A DNA stretch of 64,000 bases from Agapetus fuscipes (lineage: Eukaryota; Arthropoda; Insecta; Trichoptera; Glossosomatidae). The DNA lies in assembly GCA_951799405.1 (NCBI GenBank), contig OX637363.1, positions 4,216,001 through 4,280,000 on the forward strand. The letters run 5' to 3'. Shown piece after piece: positions 41,180 to 52,179 of this stretch. A program made the translations under genes and the position numbers. The number at the start of each line of letters is the position of its first letter. The stretch's first letter is position 1. The notes under the pieces were generated by a model. That model had not been told where the DNA came from and searched no databases. It worked only from the letters and a program-made list of their open reading frames with translations.

Positions 41180-41774
41180 CAGTGTTCCGTAAAGCGTGTG
41201 CCGTGGCACACTGGTGAACCGTGGTCATCAGCTGGTGTGCCGCGGAAAAAAGTCAAGGTTTTGTTAGCAGAAAAAATGAACTGTTATTTTCCTAAGTGTG
41301 ACCTGCTACCTATGGACTGGGTACGGAATCCATTCTCGGATGACATTTCTCTTGGACACTTACCGATAAACGAGCAGTAATAATTCATGGAGTTAAAAAC
41401 TGATCAGACATTAAAACTAAAATTTTCCGAAGTAGAGGTAGCACATTTTTGGCTGCATATAAAAAATGAGTATCCACTGCTTTCAAAGCATGCTGTTGCA
41501 ATTCTATTACCATTTGCCACAACCTACATATGCGAATTGGGATTTTCAACTCTCGAAAAAAAGAGAGCGCCTGAGGGCGATCAATGAAGAGATGAGAGTA
41601 GCCTTATCAACGATTGCTCCAAACAGGCCCACATTTCTCACTTAACATCTTTTCGAATTAGGTATATTGATTTTAGTAATAAATAAATATTAAATAGTCA
41701 TTGCTGTTTTTCTTTGGTGTACCTCTAAATTTTTTTGATTTGATTTGATGGTGTACCTTGAACACAAAACACTG
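41180..41774 (+). mobile_element. Deleted hAT element, ZBED5-like (595 bp)
   Basis: Termini CAGTGTT...AACACTG, with flanking 8-mers ATCTAGAC (41172-41179) and ATCTAGAT (41775-41782). It carries remnants of a transposase C-terminus. Confidence 0.85.
41260..41670 (+). pseudogene. hAT transposase C-terminal remnant (ZBED5/FAM200-like)
   Basis: Pieces in three frames: NCYFPKCDLLPMDWVRNPFS (41280-41340), a stop, then KLKFSEVEVAHFWLHIKNEY, SKHAVAILLPFATTYICELG and FSTLEKK (41410-41560). After a frameshift come RLRAINEEMRVALSTIAPN and a stop near 41643. The sequence 'FW......YP.L...A...LLPF.T.Y.CE.GFS' is the hAT C-terminal dimerisation region as found in ZBED5-type transposases. The DDE core and BED finger are deleted. 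It is not functional. Confidence 0.8.
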
Positions 41775-41782
41775 ATCTAGAT

Positions 41783-42222
41783 AATAGCGTGATAGCATCG
41801 TAAGCGCTCGTGGAAATAAATCAGCTCGTGAAGCAAACATTTGCGTTTTACTTTTACATTATTAATTTAAAAATAATCTTCACAATGTTAATACACAAAC
41901 CCTGAAACTTTCACTTGAAAAAAAATGAGAGCGGAGTCTTAATTTTTTATTGAACGTAGAGAGAGTAATAAAAAATTGAATAGATTACAGCGAAGAGAGT
42001 GATAAGAGACCTCAAATTAAATATCCTTCCACTCTTTACAGCACGCCTACCGTAAATTGTATGCGTAAAAATGTCAAAAAACCGACAATAAACACATAAA
42101 AACACAGTACTAAGTAATGCTTATTTTTAACTACACGTGTGATGGTCTAGCTTTAGAACATTATACTGCACATAAAACTGTTTATTTTAGCGTTAGATAA
42201 AATTTCCCGGTGCTGTACTGTA
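41783..42222. other. Unassigned AT-rich DNA
   Basis: No recognised feature up to MITE-G. Confidence 0.4.
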
Positions 42223-42458
42223 CCCTTAGTACGAGTTGCAAAACTTGAGAAAAGTAAAGTTTACGGAAAATATTAAAGCGTGATTTCTCCCAAAATCTGC
42301 CGGTTTTGTTTCTCACACTTTGTGGTCTTAGCAAAAGAGTTACAGTGATCAAGAAAATCAAGTTTAAACAAACAAAAACGGCAGATTTTGGGGGAAATCA
42401 CTCTTTAATCATTTCCGTAAACTTTACATTACTCAAGTTTTGCAACTCGTACTAAGGG
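42223..42458. mobile_element. MITE-G, copy 2 (236 bp)
   Basis: CCCTTAGTACGAGTTGCAAA and its inverse. TA lies on both sides, within a longer chance or real repeat TACTGTA (42216-42222, 42459-42465). Same length as copy 1. Confidence 0.85.
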
Positions 42459-42473
42459 TACTGTACTATATCC

Positions 42474-42693
42474 TGCCACCTTTCCACTAGGGGTGGCCGG
42501 CACCTCCGCAGACATGTCTTCACTTTTTTCTGTTCTTCCATATCTCTTTCATCTCTTCAACATTCATCACTTTTCTCACACATACTCTTCTCTTATTCTC
42601 ACTCTACAGGTTCCATTCTTTCGCAATATCACCTATTTGGTCTTTGCATTCCTTCCTCGGTCTTCCCGTTCCACGCTTTCCTCTGCCCACTTC
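42474..42693 (-). pseudogene. RTE-like LINE 3' end
   Basis: Minus strand GGAAGACCGAGGAAGGAATG, then AATGGAACCTGTAGAG, ending in GCCACCCCTAGTGGAAAGG with stops in frame. A 5'-truncated copy. Confidence 0.7.
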
Positions 42694-42704
42694 CAGTTAA
42701 GTAG

Positions 42705-42825
42705 TTGGCGTAAGGCCGGCTCTCTTACCTGTAAAATAAAATTGAATCCACTCGCCACATGCGGCCTTTTCGGGGAGAACGATGCAAAAGTTACACTTTA
42801 TGTGTGGCTTAGTTGCGTTTTATCC
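42705..42825 (+). repeat. SINE-C, 3' part
   Basis: GTTGGCGTAAGGCCGGC to GTGTGGCTTAGTTGCGTTTT. Confidence 0.75.
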
Positions 42826-43024
42826 AGGAATTTCAGTAATTTCCATTAAACAGTTTTTAAATTTTTGAATGCAGTTAGAGATGGTCGTTTTGAACACTCA
42901 AAAATTTTCATCTCCGGAATGAGTCCGGTTTTTAGGTCAGTGGTCAGAACACTTAAATTGTAGTGCTAGGGTTCGATTCCATAAGGCGTGTAAGGGATGA
43001 CCATCAGACTTTCAGTTTTGATGA

Positions 43025-43262
43025 TGACTTATAGGTTGGTTTGCGGCTGACCACCCGTGCTGTAGAAAATACATACTTTGCCAATGTCACCCATGACACA
43101 GGGAAGGACGACAAGAGTTTCAGGGTGTATGTCCATTTGAGATTTTGGTTTTTATGTTGTATGTGCAATGCGGCATGTGCAAGCGCGAACTTGTACGTGT
43201 TTGCTTGTTAAAATGCATAAAATGGGGTACATATCTTTGCAACTTAGATTAGATCAGATTAT
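43025..43262 (+). repeat. Module A, full length
   Basis: GACTTATAGGTTGGTTTGCG to GCAACTTAGATTAGATC. Confidence 0.9.
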
Positions 43263-43579
43263 ACGAACAGTGATATTAAACCTTGTGTTAATTTGAACTA
43301 TATATTTTTTAAATAAATTAATAAGTTGGATAGATTATTTTTTTCATTACGTGAATTTAAGATACATACACACGGTGAAACAATTGAGGGAAAATGATGA
43401 AAAAAAGGATGAAAGAGAATGTACATAAAGGGTTGTCGAGAAAAAAAACGAGCGGGTAAGGAAAGCGATTTCACGTAAATAGTTCAATTATCCCCGTTAG
43501 ATTCCTGGAAGGCGTGCTTCAGATAATCCACGTGGAGTGAGCCCTAAATGCCTCATTAAAATATCTTGTACGAGATGAA

Positions 43580-43830
43580 ACGCGACCTTGGTATGAGGAT
43601 GTTTTGGTTAAAGGGCGGTGTGTGTTTAAAAAGAATGGGAAGATGACGAGGGAACTTGAGAATAGGGTGTGTGAGGGAAAGCAAGTGGTCGGTGCAATAG
43701 GAAGAATAGCAAAGAACAAGCGGCTGACGATGGATCTGAGAATGGCGGTACACAATGGCATATTGTTACCGACTTTGATGTATGAAATTGAAGCATAGAC
43801 AGTGAATGAATATAAAATAGGCGCAATGAA
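43580..43830 (+). pseudogene. LINE-K ORF fragment
   Basis: KNGKMTRELENRVCEGKQVV, IAKNKRLTMDLRMAVHNGIL and LLPTLMYEIEA, then a stop and TVNEY. This is the stretch just upstream of that kept at 33660, matching about residues 225-285 of the 25-kb ORF. Confidence 0.75.
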
Positions 43831-43931
43831 TTAGCCAGTTTATTAAGGAGATTTCCTGCCGAGAAGCAAAAAAATAACTTAAAAATTAAATAAAATTTCT
43901 ATTAAACATTTTTGTGTTTTTTATTTTTTTA

Positions 43932-44357
43932 TTTTTAAGAAATCCTGTGCGGGAGACTCCCTAGATTTCAAAGATCTTAAGGGTATGTGACACTTGTTGT
44001 AGTGCCGCAGAGATGTTGTTTACGAGCGAGCTTTGTCCGGTCCGTAGTCCAGTGGCAACACTTCGGACTCGTAAATAGAAGGTTGTGGGTTCGAATCCCG
44101 GCGGAGCACAAAAAACATGTTATTTATATTTTCAAATTTGCTCTTCACTGGGTTAAAAAAAATATAAAACAACCTTTACGAAAGACCGGTCACTAAAAGG
44201 TCCATCCAGCCTTACAGCAACTGGCTCTTGCTTGAGTATTGGTGCCCTTTGTAGCGACGACCAAAGCTCGTAAACACCTCTGAGCCTCTACAATAAGTGT
44301 CATAGACCCCTAGAGTCTCTGAAATCTAGGGAGTCTCCCGCACAGGATTTCTTAAAA
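43932..44357. repeat. SINE-B pair in inverted orientation
   Basis: A tail fragment on minus (43936-44035, GAAATCCTGTGCGGGAGAC) is followed by a full plus copy (44037-44357) ending GTCTCCCGCACAGGATTTC. The two tails make arms of about 95 bp. Confidence 0.85.
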
Positions 44358-44645
44358 AAAAGTTTTGATACACCACGGCAAAGATCCCGTTAACCATATT
44401 TCAAGTGTTGAAAGCCTCAAGCTACAATCACGAGTTATCTTTAGTATGTTTTTCTATCCGAGAGGAAATTATCGGCGATTCATACGAATACTAAAAGCGT
44501 CTAAGGCTCAGTATTTTTAACGTTAGCTTACGTGACTTTAAACTGATAAAAAAAAGCTACCCACACGTTTGACATAAGTGCGTCCTTTTTCATTCAGTAT
44601 AAAGTCGCTATGCTAACGTTGAATATACCGGGCCATAGTGCTTTT
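44358..44645. other. Unassigned, with a repeat shared with 30405
   Basis: GACATAAGTGCGTCCTTTTT at 44570 matches 30410. Otherwise nothing recognised. Confidence 0.45.
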
Positions 44646-45030
44646 ATCTGTACCTTAGAGCATAAACAACGGTAGTCACATTTAGTCAAATGTGCCGGAG
44701 ACGAGTTTTAGTGAAAATGTGCACTTTTTTAAACCATCATAGCTTCTAAACTAGACGAGATATTTTTGATCTGTAAAAACTGGTTATCTTTTTTTATCGA
44801 TATTTATTTAATGTGAAGTAATGTGAACAACGTACGTGGAACTTCCGTGGTTTATGCTCGCACTTTTATGTGCATCCCATATTTATTACACTTGATATCT
44901 CAGTAACTATGAGTCCGAGGATTCCAATATTTTTACCACTTATAGAACAGCTAAATATAATAATTTCTGTATCATTAACTCAAAAACGCCAAAAAGTGGA
45001 CTTCCGTTGTTTATGCTCTAAGGTACAGAT
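44646..45030. mobile_element. MITE-J, copy 2 (385 bp)
   Basis: Terminal inverted repeats ATCTGTACCTTAGAGCATAA to CGG, 27 bp and nearly perfect. The target duplication is unclear. It is non-coding. Confidence 0.75.
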
Positions 45031-45269
45031 TATATAAATGGTGTATAATTTATGTAACATTCCTTCTTTAGAAAACATCCCGCCGCGGTATTTCTGGCAG
45101 ACCATGAGTCTCGTTTTATTATTATTATTATTATCATTATTAAACCATTGTTTACATTTAATGCCTGGGAAACAGGGAAGCTTCCTTCAAAAAGAAAATA
45201 TGTTAATTTCCAGGATGAAAATTTTTGGCGTTATTTTGAATTTATTTTTGTCAGTAGTTACCTACATAC
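45031..45269. other. Unassigned DNA
   Basis: Includes an ATT/TTA microsatellite at 45117-45142. Confidence 0.4.
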
Positions 45270-45500
45270 CAGTGGCGAAGGGTGCCATACAAGCCGGTTC
45301 CCATCGGCTTCCCTTTTAAAATGATGTAACAAAGTAGTTAAAAAATATAGGCACAAAGTTAAAAAAAAATCATTTAAAACCAAAAAAACAATACGTATTT
45401 TTTTCCCATTGAAAGCATGCAGTCTACTTTATTATCATTTTTGCCTCATTTTAAACGGGAAACCGATGGGAATCGGCTTGTATGGCACCCTTCGCCACTG
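45270..45500. mobile_element. MITE-M, copy 2 (231 bp, hAT-like)
   Basis: CAGTGGCGAAGGGTGCCATA and its inverse. A perfect 8-bp duplication CTACATAC lies at 45262-45269 and 45501-45508. Confidence 0.95.
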
Positions 45501-45557
45501 CTACATACCTACCTACTCAAAAAAAAAATTTGCCAAAAAAATAACAATAAATATACA

Positions 45558-45840
45558 TTAGGATTATTTATTTGGTAAGCGCTGTTTTCTGTGATTTACA
45601 CCTTAAGAGCCCTGTGCAAGCTCGGTCATTGCTATGAAGAGCGTCAATTATATAGGCAAGACCCAGATGTAGTAAGGCTGGATGGATCTTTGGTGACCGG
45701 TCTTTGGTAAGGCATACGAATTGATTAACCCAGCGAAGAGCATTTTTGATTTTTTTTTTGTACTTCAGGGGAAATCGAACCCACGACCTTCCGATTACGA
45801 GTCGATGAAGTTGACCACAAGACTACAGTGCGGTCGACCG
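45558..45840 (-). repeat. SINE-B, diverged, LINE-type tail
   Basis: ATTAGGATTATTTATTTGG to GACTACAGTGCGGTCG. Confidence 0.85.
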
Positions 45841-45972
45841 AAAGCGATCCAACAAGGCTGCGCGTGAACAGCTGACCGGTCAGTCAAATGTTCTTTTACA
45901 AATAGGTCGTTCAATGCATAATCTCAACTTTCTTTAGAAAACTCTCACTCTTTGCCAGTGATATGCAGATTA

Positions 45973-46300
45973 CGCAACTAAGCTACACATGTAGTGTAAC
46001 TTCTTGCCGCGTTATCCCAGAAGGATTTCGCATATGTCGAGTGGAACCTATTTCTTTTTACAGGTAAGGGGGCCGGCCTTACGCCAACCACTTCAGTTGA
46101 AGTGGAGTTTTGCCAGCTCCCGAGTACTCTGGTACTCATTTCTTGTCCAAACTGAGTAAACCTTGCCGGTATTTTATTTTAGGGTTTGAAATAAACACCG
46201 AAACGGGAAATCATTTCTGACACCCTCGGTGGGATTAAAACCCGAGCTTACGGCATTGAATGCAAGCACTGACTGAGCTAACTGAGCTAACGACCGGACG
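45973..46300 (-). repeat. SINE-C, full length
   Basis: ACGCAACTAAGCTACACATG to AGCTAACGACCGGAC. Confidence 0.9.
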
Positions 46301-46387
46301 AAGATTAGAATCTGGAAAGAAGCTCTAGGTATATTAAAGTAAGTAAAAACTCATGGTAAATAGACAGTTCTTCCTTCCGCATAACTT

Positions 46388-46690
46388 TGACCGGTCCGTA
46401 GTCCAGTGGTAGCACTTCGGAATCGTAAATGGAAGATTGTGGGTTCGAATCCCGGCGGAGCACAAAAAATATACCATTTATACTTTCAAATTTGCTCTTC
46501 GCTGGGTTGAAACATTCATAAACCTTTACCAATGACCGGTCGTTAGGAGGTCCATCCAGCCTTACAGCAACTGGGTCTTGCTTGAGAATTGTCGCTTTCT
46601 ACAGCTACGACCAAGCTCGCAGAGGGCTCTTCAGGTGTGATACACACAAAAACAGCGCTCACCAAATAAATCAGCCTATATATATATTGT
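46388..46690 (+). repeat. SINE-B, full length with LINE-type tail
   Basis: GACCGGTCCGTAGTCCAGTG, B box GGTTCGAATCCC, to AACAGCGCTCACC and AAATCAGCC. Confidence 0.95.
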
Positions 46691-47014
46691 TTTTGGATAG
46701 ATATTGACAATACACAAACGCCGCTACTCGTACGTAGTATAATATAAGTGTAACTACATAGGTACCCAAGCAGGTATGGTTAGGTTGCGGGTTGCGCTTT
46801 CGCAAGCAAGCGCCGTCACCTCCGCTATCTGGACGTTTTCATATTTGACTCACTTTCATCCCTTTGACACTAACAATGTTATTTCATACAAAAGGGTTAT
46901 CGCGCTTATGTAAAAAACGAGCTTGAGGTCGGAAAATTCCGCCGAAATCGTTACTGGTCGTTTTTCAACGTTCCAAAAAACATACCTACGGTTTATGCGG
47001 ATACAATAACCGTA
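46691..47014. other. Unassigned DNA
   Basis: Nothing recognised. Confidence 0.35.
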
Positions 47015-47275
47015 GTCCACAGTCCACTTCGGAATCGTAAATGGAAGGTTGTGGGTTCGATCACGGCGTAGCAAAAAAAACATACTATTTATATTTTCAA
47101 ATATGCTCTTCGTTGGGTTGAAAAATTCATAAAGCCTTTACCAAAGACTGGTCACTAAAGGTCCATACAGCCTTACAGCAACTGGGTCTTGCTTGAGTAT
47201 TGTCACTTTGCAGCGTCGATCAAGCTCGTAAACAACATCTCTGCGGCACTGCAACAAGTGTCACATACCCCTAGA
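47015..47275 (+). repeat. SINE-B, poly-A type tail truncated
   Basis: GTAGTCCACAGTCCACTTCG to CACATACCCCTAGAG. The tail is cut by a hAT terminus. Confidence 0.85.
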
Positions 47276-47276
47276 G

Positions 47277-47345
47277 CAGGCCTATCCAACATACCTGTTC
47301 AACCCACGACGACATCAATAGATATTGCGCAATAAGTTCAATCAT
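47277..47345 (+). repeat. 5' end of the CAGGCCTGTCC hAT family
   Basis: GCAGGCCTATCCAACATACC to ATATTGCGCAATAAGTTC, which matches the left part of 52433-52765. Confidence 0.7.
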
Positions 47346-47367
47346 TTAAAAATCTTTTCGCAAATAA

Positions 47368-47618
47368 GCTAACATATAGTGTAACTTCTTGCTGCGTTAT
47401 CCGTTATTCAGTTGAAGCGGGGGTTCCTCAGTTCCCGAGAGGGCTATAGTACCTACTATTTTTTTGTGAAGGCTGAGTACACCTTGCCGGTATTTTATTT
47501 TGGGGTTTGAAATAAAGTCCGAAACGGGAAATCATTTCTGACACCCTTGGCGGGATTCGAACCCAAGCTCACGGCATGGAATGCAAGCACTCTACCAACA
47601 GAGCTATCGACCGGTATC
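47368..47618 (-). repeat. SINE-C with internal deletion
   Basis: TAGTGTAACTTCTTGCTGCG to GGGATTCGAACCCAAGC and GAGCTATCGACCGG. Confidence 0.85.
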
Positions 47619-47651
47619 ACGTGTCGCAATAAATCTACACAATGGCTTATA

Positions 47652-47900
47652 TGATAGACTTATAGGTTGGTATGCGGCTGACCACCCATGTTGTAAAAAT
47701 GGTTCACTTTGACAATGCCACCCCTGTTTCAGGGAAGGACGGCAAGAGTTGCAGGGTGCATGTCCATTTGAGATTTGGTTTTTAAGTTGTAGGTTCACAT
47801 GTGGCATGTGCAAGCGCGAACTTGCACGTGTCTGCTTTTTAAAATGCATGTAATGTGAATCTCCAATGTAACATATCTTTGCAACTTAGATTAGATTAGA
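47652..47900 (+). repeat. Module A, full length
   Basis: GACTTATAGGTTGGTATGCG to GCAACTTAGATTAGATTAG. Confidence 0.95.
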
Positions 47901-48179
47901 TGGCTTTGCTGCGTCGTAAAATTTTTCACGACAGTATACAGATCTTGGAAATAATTATCATTTATATAGAAAACCTCCCTTTGATGTATGTACCCGTAGA
48001 TAGATAACAATAATATAAACTTGTATTTTTTCCTCCCGATAGAGAATTCTGCGAGCAGCCTCAGACGAGGCTTTCATTGAAAATGTATAATACGAGAGGG
48101 AGAATCAGAAGGTCACCGATTCTTTTGAAAACAGATTTTTTTTTAATTCCCTTAAAATCTTCTCCTTTTGGTGTCACTT
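47901..48179. other. Unassigned DNA
   Basis: No recognised feature. Confidence 0.35.
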
Positions 48180-48370
48180 CTATCGAAGACAGGCGAACAT
48201 GATGGCTGCTTTGACCTTGGATGCTTGAGACAGGGACTGTGTGCTTTTGTTGAACCATTGTCGGAGGTTTTTGAGCCACGATAGCCTTCGGCGTCCTTGA
48301 GTTCTTCTCCCCTCAATCTTACCCTGCATACGATTGAGAACGCGGTATTTCTTAGAAAATCCCTCTTCAT
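48180..48370 (-). pseudogene. Non-LTR retrotransposon ORF2 C-terminus
   Basis: The minus-strand frame carries EEGFSKKYRVLNRMQGKIEG, RRLSWLKNLRQWFNKST and KVKAAIMFACLR before TAG at 48182-48180. It is the same family as the fragment at 1-330, with the GKIEG...SWLKNLRQWF signature intact. Only the last 60 or so codons survive, and there is no RT domain. Confidence 0.75.
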
Positions 48371-48384
48371 GAAAAAACCCTTGT

Positions 48385-48600
48385 CTTACAGGTTTGCACG
48401 GGGCTGATCAGCCAAACTGTAACACTTAGTTCACTTTACCAAGTACCTGTTTCACGAAACGACGGCAAGAGTTGCAAGGCTCGTGTTCACTTGAGATTTG
48501 TTTTTATTTGTAAGTACACATGCAGCATGCGTAAGCGCCGGTATGCATTAATTATGAAACTAAAATGCTTAAATGCAAGACCTTGCAGTTCAGGTTGAAT
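48385..48600 (+). repeat. Module A, diverged
   Basis: CTTACAGGTTTGCACGGGGC to CATGCAGCATGCGTAAGCGC. Confidence 0.65.
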
Positions 48601-48774
48601 AACAAACTTTTCATTGAGTAACAAATAAGAAACACAACATCATACGAATATTTTTTTACGCTTTAGTATTATTCTTCACTTGTTGTGAAATCAATGTTTA
48701 GTTACGAACTTGGAGTACGTGCGACTGTACATGCATACATAGAACAGTCTGGCACTAGTATGATGATGATAGTA

Positions 48775-49115
48775 TTACGAACTACGAAATAATAGTACCT
48801 ACGCGCACCTATACATGTACGATAGTGCGGGTAGAACCATCTGGGAGTAGTCCATGATGGTGGTAGTGCGTAGAATGACGTTCTGGTGTGAGCGAGAGAT
48901 CAAAGAATGATCTGGAATATGCAAGAAAGATCTCTGTTGCACCTATATAAGAGGACTTAAATAGGGAGAGTGTCGAAAAGACATTCAGCCGTGAAGTTTG
49001 AAAGCCAGGGCTAGAAATCAATTGATGTAAATTGTAAACCAAATCTTGTAAAATAAATTCTGTTATAATAAATAATTGCAGTTTAATTAAAAGTGAACCC
49101 AGTAATCCCGTAACA
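48775..49115 (+). repeat. LTR-H, solo-LTR-like
   Basis: TATA-like CTATATAAGAGGACTT at 48941, then GGGCTAGAAATCAATTGATG and TTGCAGTTTAATTAAAAG, ending GTAATCCCGTAACA. AGTAT occurs at both flanks. Confidence 0.6.
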
Positions 49116-49142
49116 GTATGATGATGATGAGTTGATGATTTC

Positions 49143-49510
49143 TTTATAGCGCCGTTTCGTGATGTAGTCACTCCAAGGGCGCTGGTGCAAACGATGCCAG
49201 AAATTTGCTTGTCTTCAGTGCATTCCGGAACTTTCCATGGTCCTCTAGCTCTCTCACAGGATGTGGCAGGTGGTTCCAGGCCAGAGGGCCAGCAACTGCA
49301 AATGCACGCTCTCCAAACACTGTGTTAACTATCCTTACAGGTTCTTCAATCCTTGATTTGGCTCCAGTCTCAGCTGAGCGCAGTGTTAGGCTTTTTTTGC
49401 CGAGGGTGACTGGTTTGATTAAATCAGCTAGATATTTGGGTGTTTTTCCAAATAAAGCTTTGTGGACCATCGTGCACACTTTGAACTCGATGCAAGTGAA
49501 CTATTTGATC
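49143..49510 (-). pseudogene. CR1-like LINE ORF2 C-terminus, subtype 1
   Basis: The minus frame (49479-49168, 103 codons) encodes MVHKALFGKTPKYLADLIKP, LTLRSAETGAKSRIEEP, FGERAFAVAGPLAWNHLPHP and NALKTSKFLASFAPAPLE. It is the cleanest subtype 1 copy here. The 3' UTR, GGAGTGACTACATCACGAAA and CGGCGCTATAAAGAAATC, is followed by ATC repeats. RT motifs are absent. Confidence 0.85.
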
Positions 49511-49804
49511 AACCCTCTTCCACCTGTACGTCAGTTATTTTTTTCTCTTCTCCCTTGCATAATTTTTCCTTTGTATCGCATACATTTACTCTAATGGAAA
49601 ACCCCGATAACAATAAACTTTTATTTTATTTTTTATATTATTTTTGAAAAACTAAAATATATATTTTCTCGAGAATTTTCTGCTTTCAAAGGAACCTTCA
49701 GACGAAGGTACCTAGCAGTCGAGCGAGTACTTGAATTTAATGAAAGGAATGAGTGTTATTTGTCGTTAAAAAAGTGTGTTTTCTGCTTTGAATTTAAGTG
49801 TTCA
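49511..49804. other. Unassigned DNA
   Basis: No recognised feature. Confidence 0.35.
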
Positions 49805-50310
49805 TTCTAAATCTAATCTAAATCTAAATCTAAGTTGCAAAGATATGTATCATTTGACATTCATATTAAATGCATTCCCACAAGCAGACACGCATAATTT
49901 CGCACTCATACCAACCTATAAGTAAAGGAATACAAGCAATTAATTACATTTGTTCATAATGTATATTATGTTATAGTAGTAATGTTCATTTGAGATTGGG
50001 TTTTTATATTGTAGGTCCACATGCGGCATGTGTTAGCGCGAAATTATACATGTCTGCTTGTGGGAATGCATTTGATATAAATCTTTAATCATATATATCT
50101 TTGCAGCTTAGATTAGATTAGAGTATATAAAACAAATTAACCCTATACAATTAAACAGTGAAAATGAAAACCTACAAAACATATTCTATAAAAAATTGAA
50201 AAATAATTTTTAAAAGCCTCAGCCTTAAACGCCAGCATTACAGATCAACCGCCCTTTCTTTCAACCCTTGCATACTTCTTTCATTTCATTCAGAGTCTTT
50301 TCGATACATA
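49805..50310 (-). mobile_element. RTE-like LINE 3' end and module A, split by another module A
   Basis: Minus module A with an internal deletion (49805-49935), spacer, a plus-strand 3' half (49983-50125), spacer, and the LINE ORF end (50215-50310, GCCAGCATTACAGATCAACC). Confidence 0.75.
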
Positions 50311-50879
50311 AAAATACAATTACGGTCCAAACATCGATAAAAGTAGCATTAAATGAAGAAGAAGGTCATCAAAGTTGGAAAAACTTGACTATACAAATGG
50401 AGAAGGGAATTGAAATGACTTAATCCAGAACTCTATGCATCGATCATACATATAAACCAAAAATATATGTACCTATTCTTAAAATAACATATTTTTACAA
50501 TCACCTTTCATTGAAAAGAAAAAAAATACGTGGGTCGATCAATTTAGATGCATGAAAGAGGAACGTAGCGGTAAATTTCTGAAAAGCTTTTTCAGGATTT
50601 TAAATATTTTCAAAAAAAAAATCTGCTACCGACTAAAAGCCAATAGGGGCAACTGTCAGAAGCGTTGTCAATCATTTTTGACAAAGTAAGGGAAGGTGGG
50701 GGGTGAAAAAAAAAGGTCTCTGATGTATTAGGATGAATATATTTCATATATTATAATAGCTTAGACAACTGATTGACTAGCTGACTGACGCCATATTATG
50801 CTACAAAAAAAAACTTGTTTTTTAAACGCATAAAAATATACACTAGTGTTAAACAGCATGACCAAAGAATCGTTGATTT
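50311..50879. other. Unassigned AT-rich DNA
   Basis: No recognised feature. Several A runs. Confidence 0.4.
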
Positions 50880-51237
50880 TAAAAAAAAAAAACCTGTGCG
50901 GAAGATTCCCTAGATATCAACTCTACGAGTCTATGACACTTGTTGTAGTGCCGCAGAGGTGTTTACGAGCTTGGTCGTCGCTACAAAGCGCCAATACTCA
51001 AGCAAGACCAAGTTGCTGTAAGGCTGGATGGACCTTTAGTGACCTAATCTAATCTAAGTTGCAAAAATATGTTTGGCAATGTGGCCGGTCTTTGGTAAAA
51101 GTTTTATGATTTTTTCAACCCAGCGGAGAACATATTTGAATATATAAATGGTATTTTTTTTTGTGGTCCGCCGGGATTCGAACCCACAACCTTCCATTTA
51201 CGAGTCCGAAGTGTGACTACTGAACTACGGACCGATC
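50880..51237 (-). repeat. SINE-B split by a short module A tail
   Basis: Tail and body 50880-51044 and head part 51083-51237 (CCGGTCTTTGGTAAAAG to CTACGGACCGATC). The 38-bp insert at 51045-51083 contains TAATCTAATCTAAGTTGCAA. Confidence 0.85.
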
Positions 51238-51344
51238 TGGATCGGTCGGAAGTGATGAGTGATTTACTTTTCACACTTCCTTTATGTTTACGCGATCATC
51301 GTCCCCCACTTTAACTGAAAGTGGTTGGTGTGAGGCCGGCCCTA

Positions 51345-51590
51345 TAATCTATAATCTAAGTTGCAAGGATATATTCATTCAAAGCTCTCAGATGTATGCC
51401 CACAAACAAACACGTGTAGTTCGCGCTTACAAATGCTGATTGTGTACTTACAAATAAAATCCAAACCTCAAATGAACATAAGCCCTGCAACTCTTGCCGA
51501 CATTCCCTGAAACAGGGGTGCCATTGTCAAAGTGAACCATTTTTTACAGTATGGGTGGTAAGCCTCATACCAACCTAAAAGTCAAGGAAT
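51345..51590 (-). repeat. Module A, full length
   Basis: AATCTAAGTTGCAAGGATAT to ACCTAAAAGTCAAGGAAT. A SINE-C scrap (TTTAACTGAAAGTGGTTGG) lies just before it. Confidence 0.9.
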
Positions 51591-51751
51591 ACGAGTAATA
51601 AATAACATTTAAGTATAAAAAAAACAACAAACCTTAAAAAATAAATCTTTACGAAAAAAGTCAAAAATTTCTTATGCAAAAAATGTAGCAAACTAATAAA
51701 CCAACATTACAAATCAGCATTGCAGATTTTGCAATTATTATTATATTATGC

Positions 51752-51868
51752 CCCCTTACCTGTAAAAATAAAAAAGGTCCCGAAGCGCCACATGCGACCC
51801 CTTCGGGGAAACGCAGGCAAGAAGTAACACTATACATATGTGTAGCTTAGTTGCGTTTTGCGTTGCGA
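51752..51868 (+). repeat. SINE-C, 3' part
   Basis: CCCCCTTACCTGTAAAAATA to GTGTAGCTTAGTTGCGTTTT. Confidence 0.8.
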
Positions 51869-52179
51869 ATTTACGCGATGTTTTAAACTAGAGGTGCTTC
51901 TGCAATCTTGGTTTTAGTTTTTGCTGTATATTTCAGAGATGACGAGGGTTGGCTGATTTTTTCGCGGACGCGGTTAAAAAAAGATAAATTGATTAGTGTC
52001 AAAAGATAAGGCGGTGCGGCGAGGAGTGAGGTGTTTATCAAAATTGATGGAAGCAAGGTGGGAGTAAAGGTGCTGACGCGCGAGTTGGCGGGAAAATTTC
52101 AAGTTTTTTTTGTTATTGAAAGAAAATAGGAACGCTTATCGAAATAACAAGTGCTGTTTCCTTTTTCCAGATAGATAGA
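51869..52179. other. Unassigned DNA
   Basis: No recognised feature. Confidence 0.35.

Noticed and set aside
42216..42465. 7-bp target duplication TACTGTA around MITE-G copy 2
   Set aside because: Copy 1 shows only TA. The longer match probably reflects a pre-existing repeat at the target.
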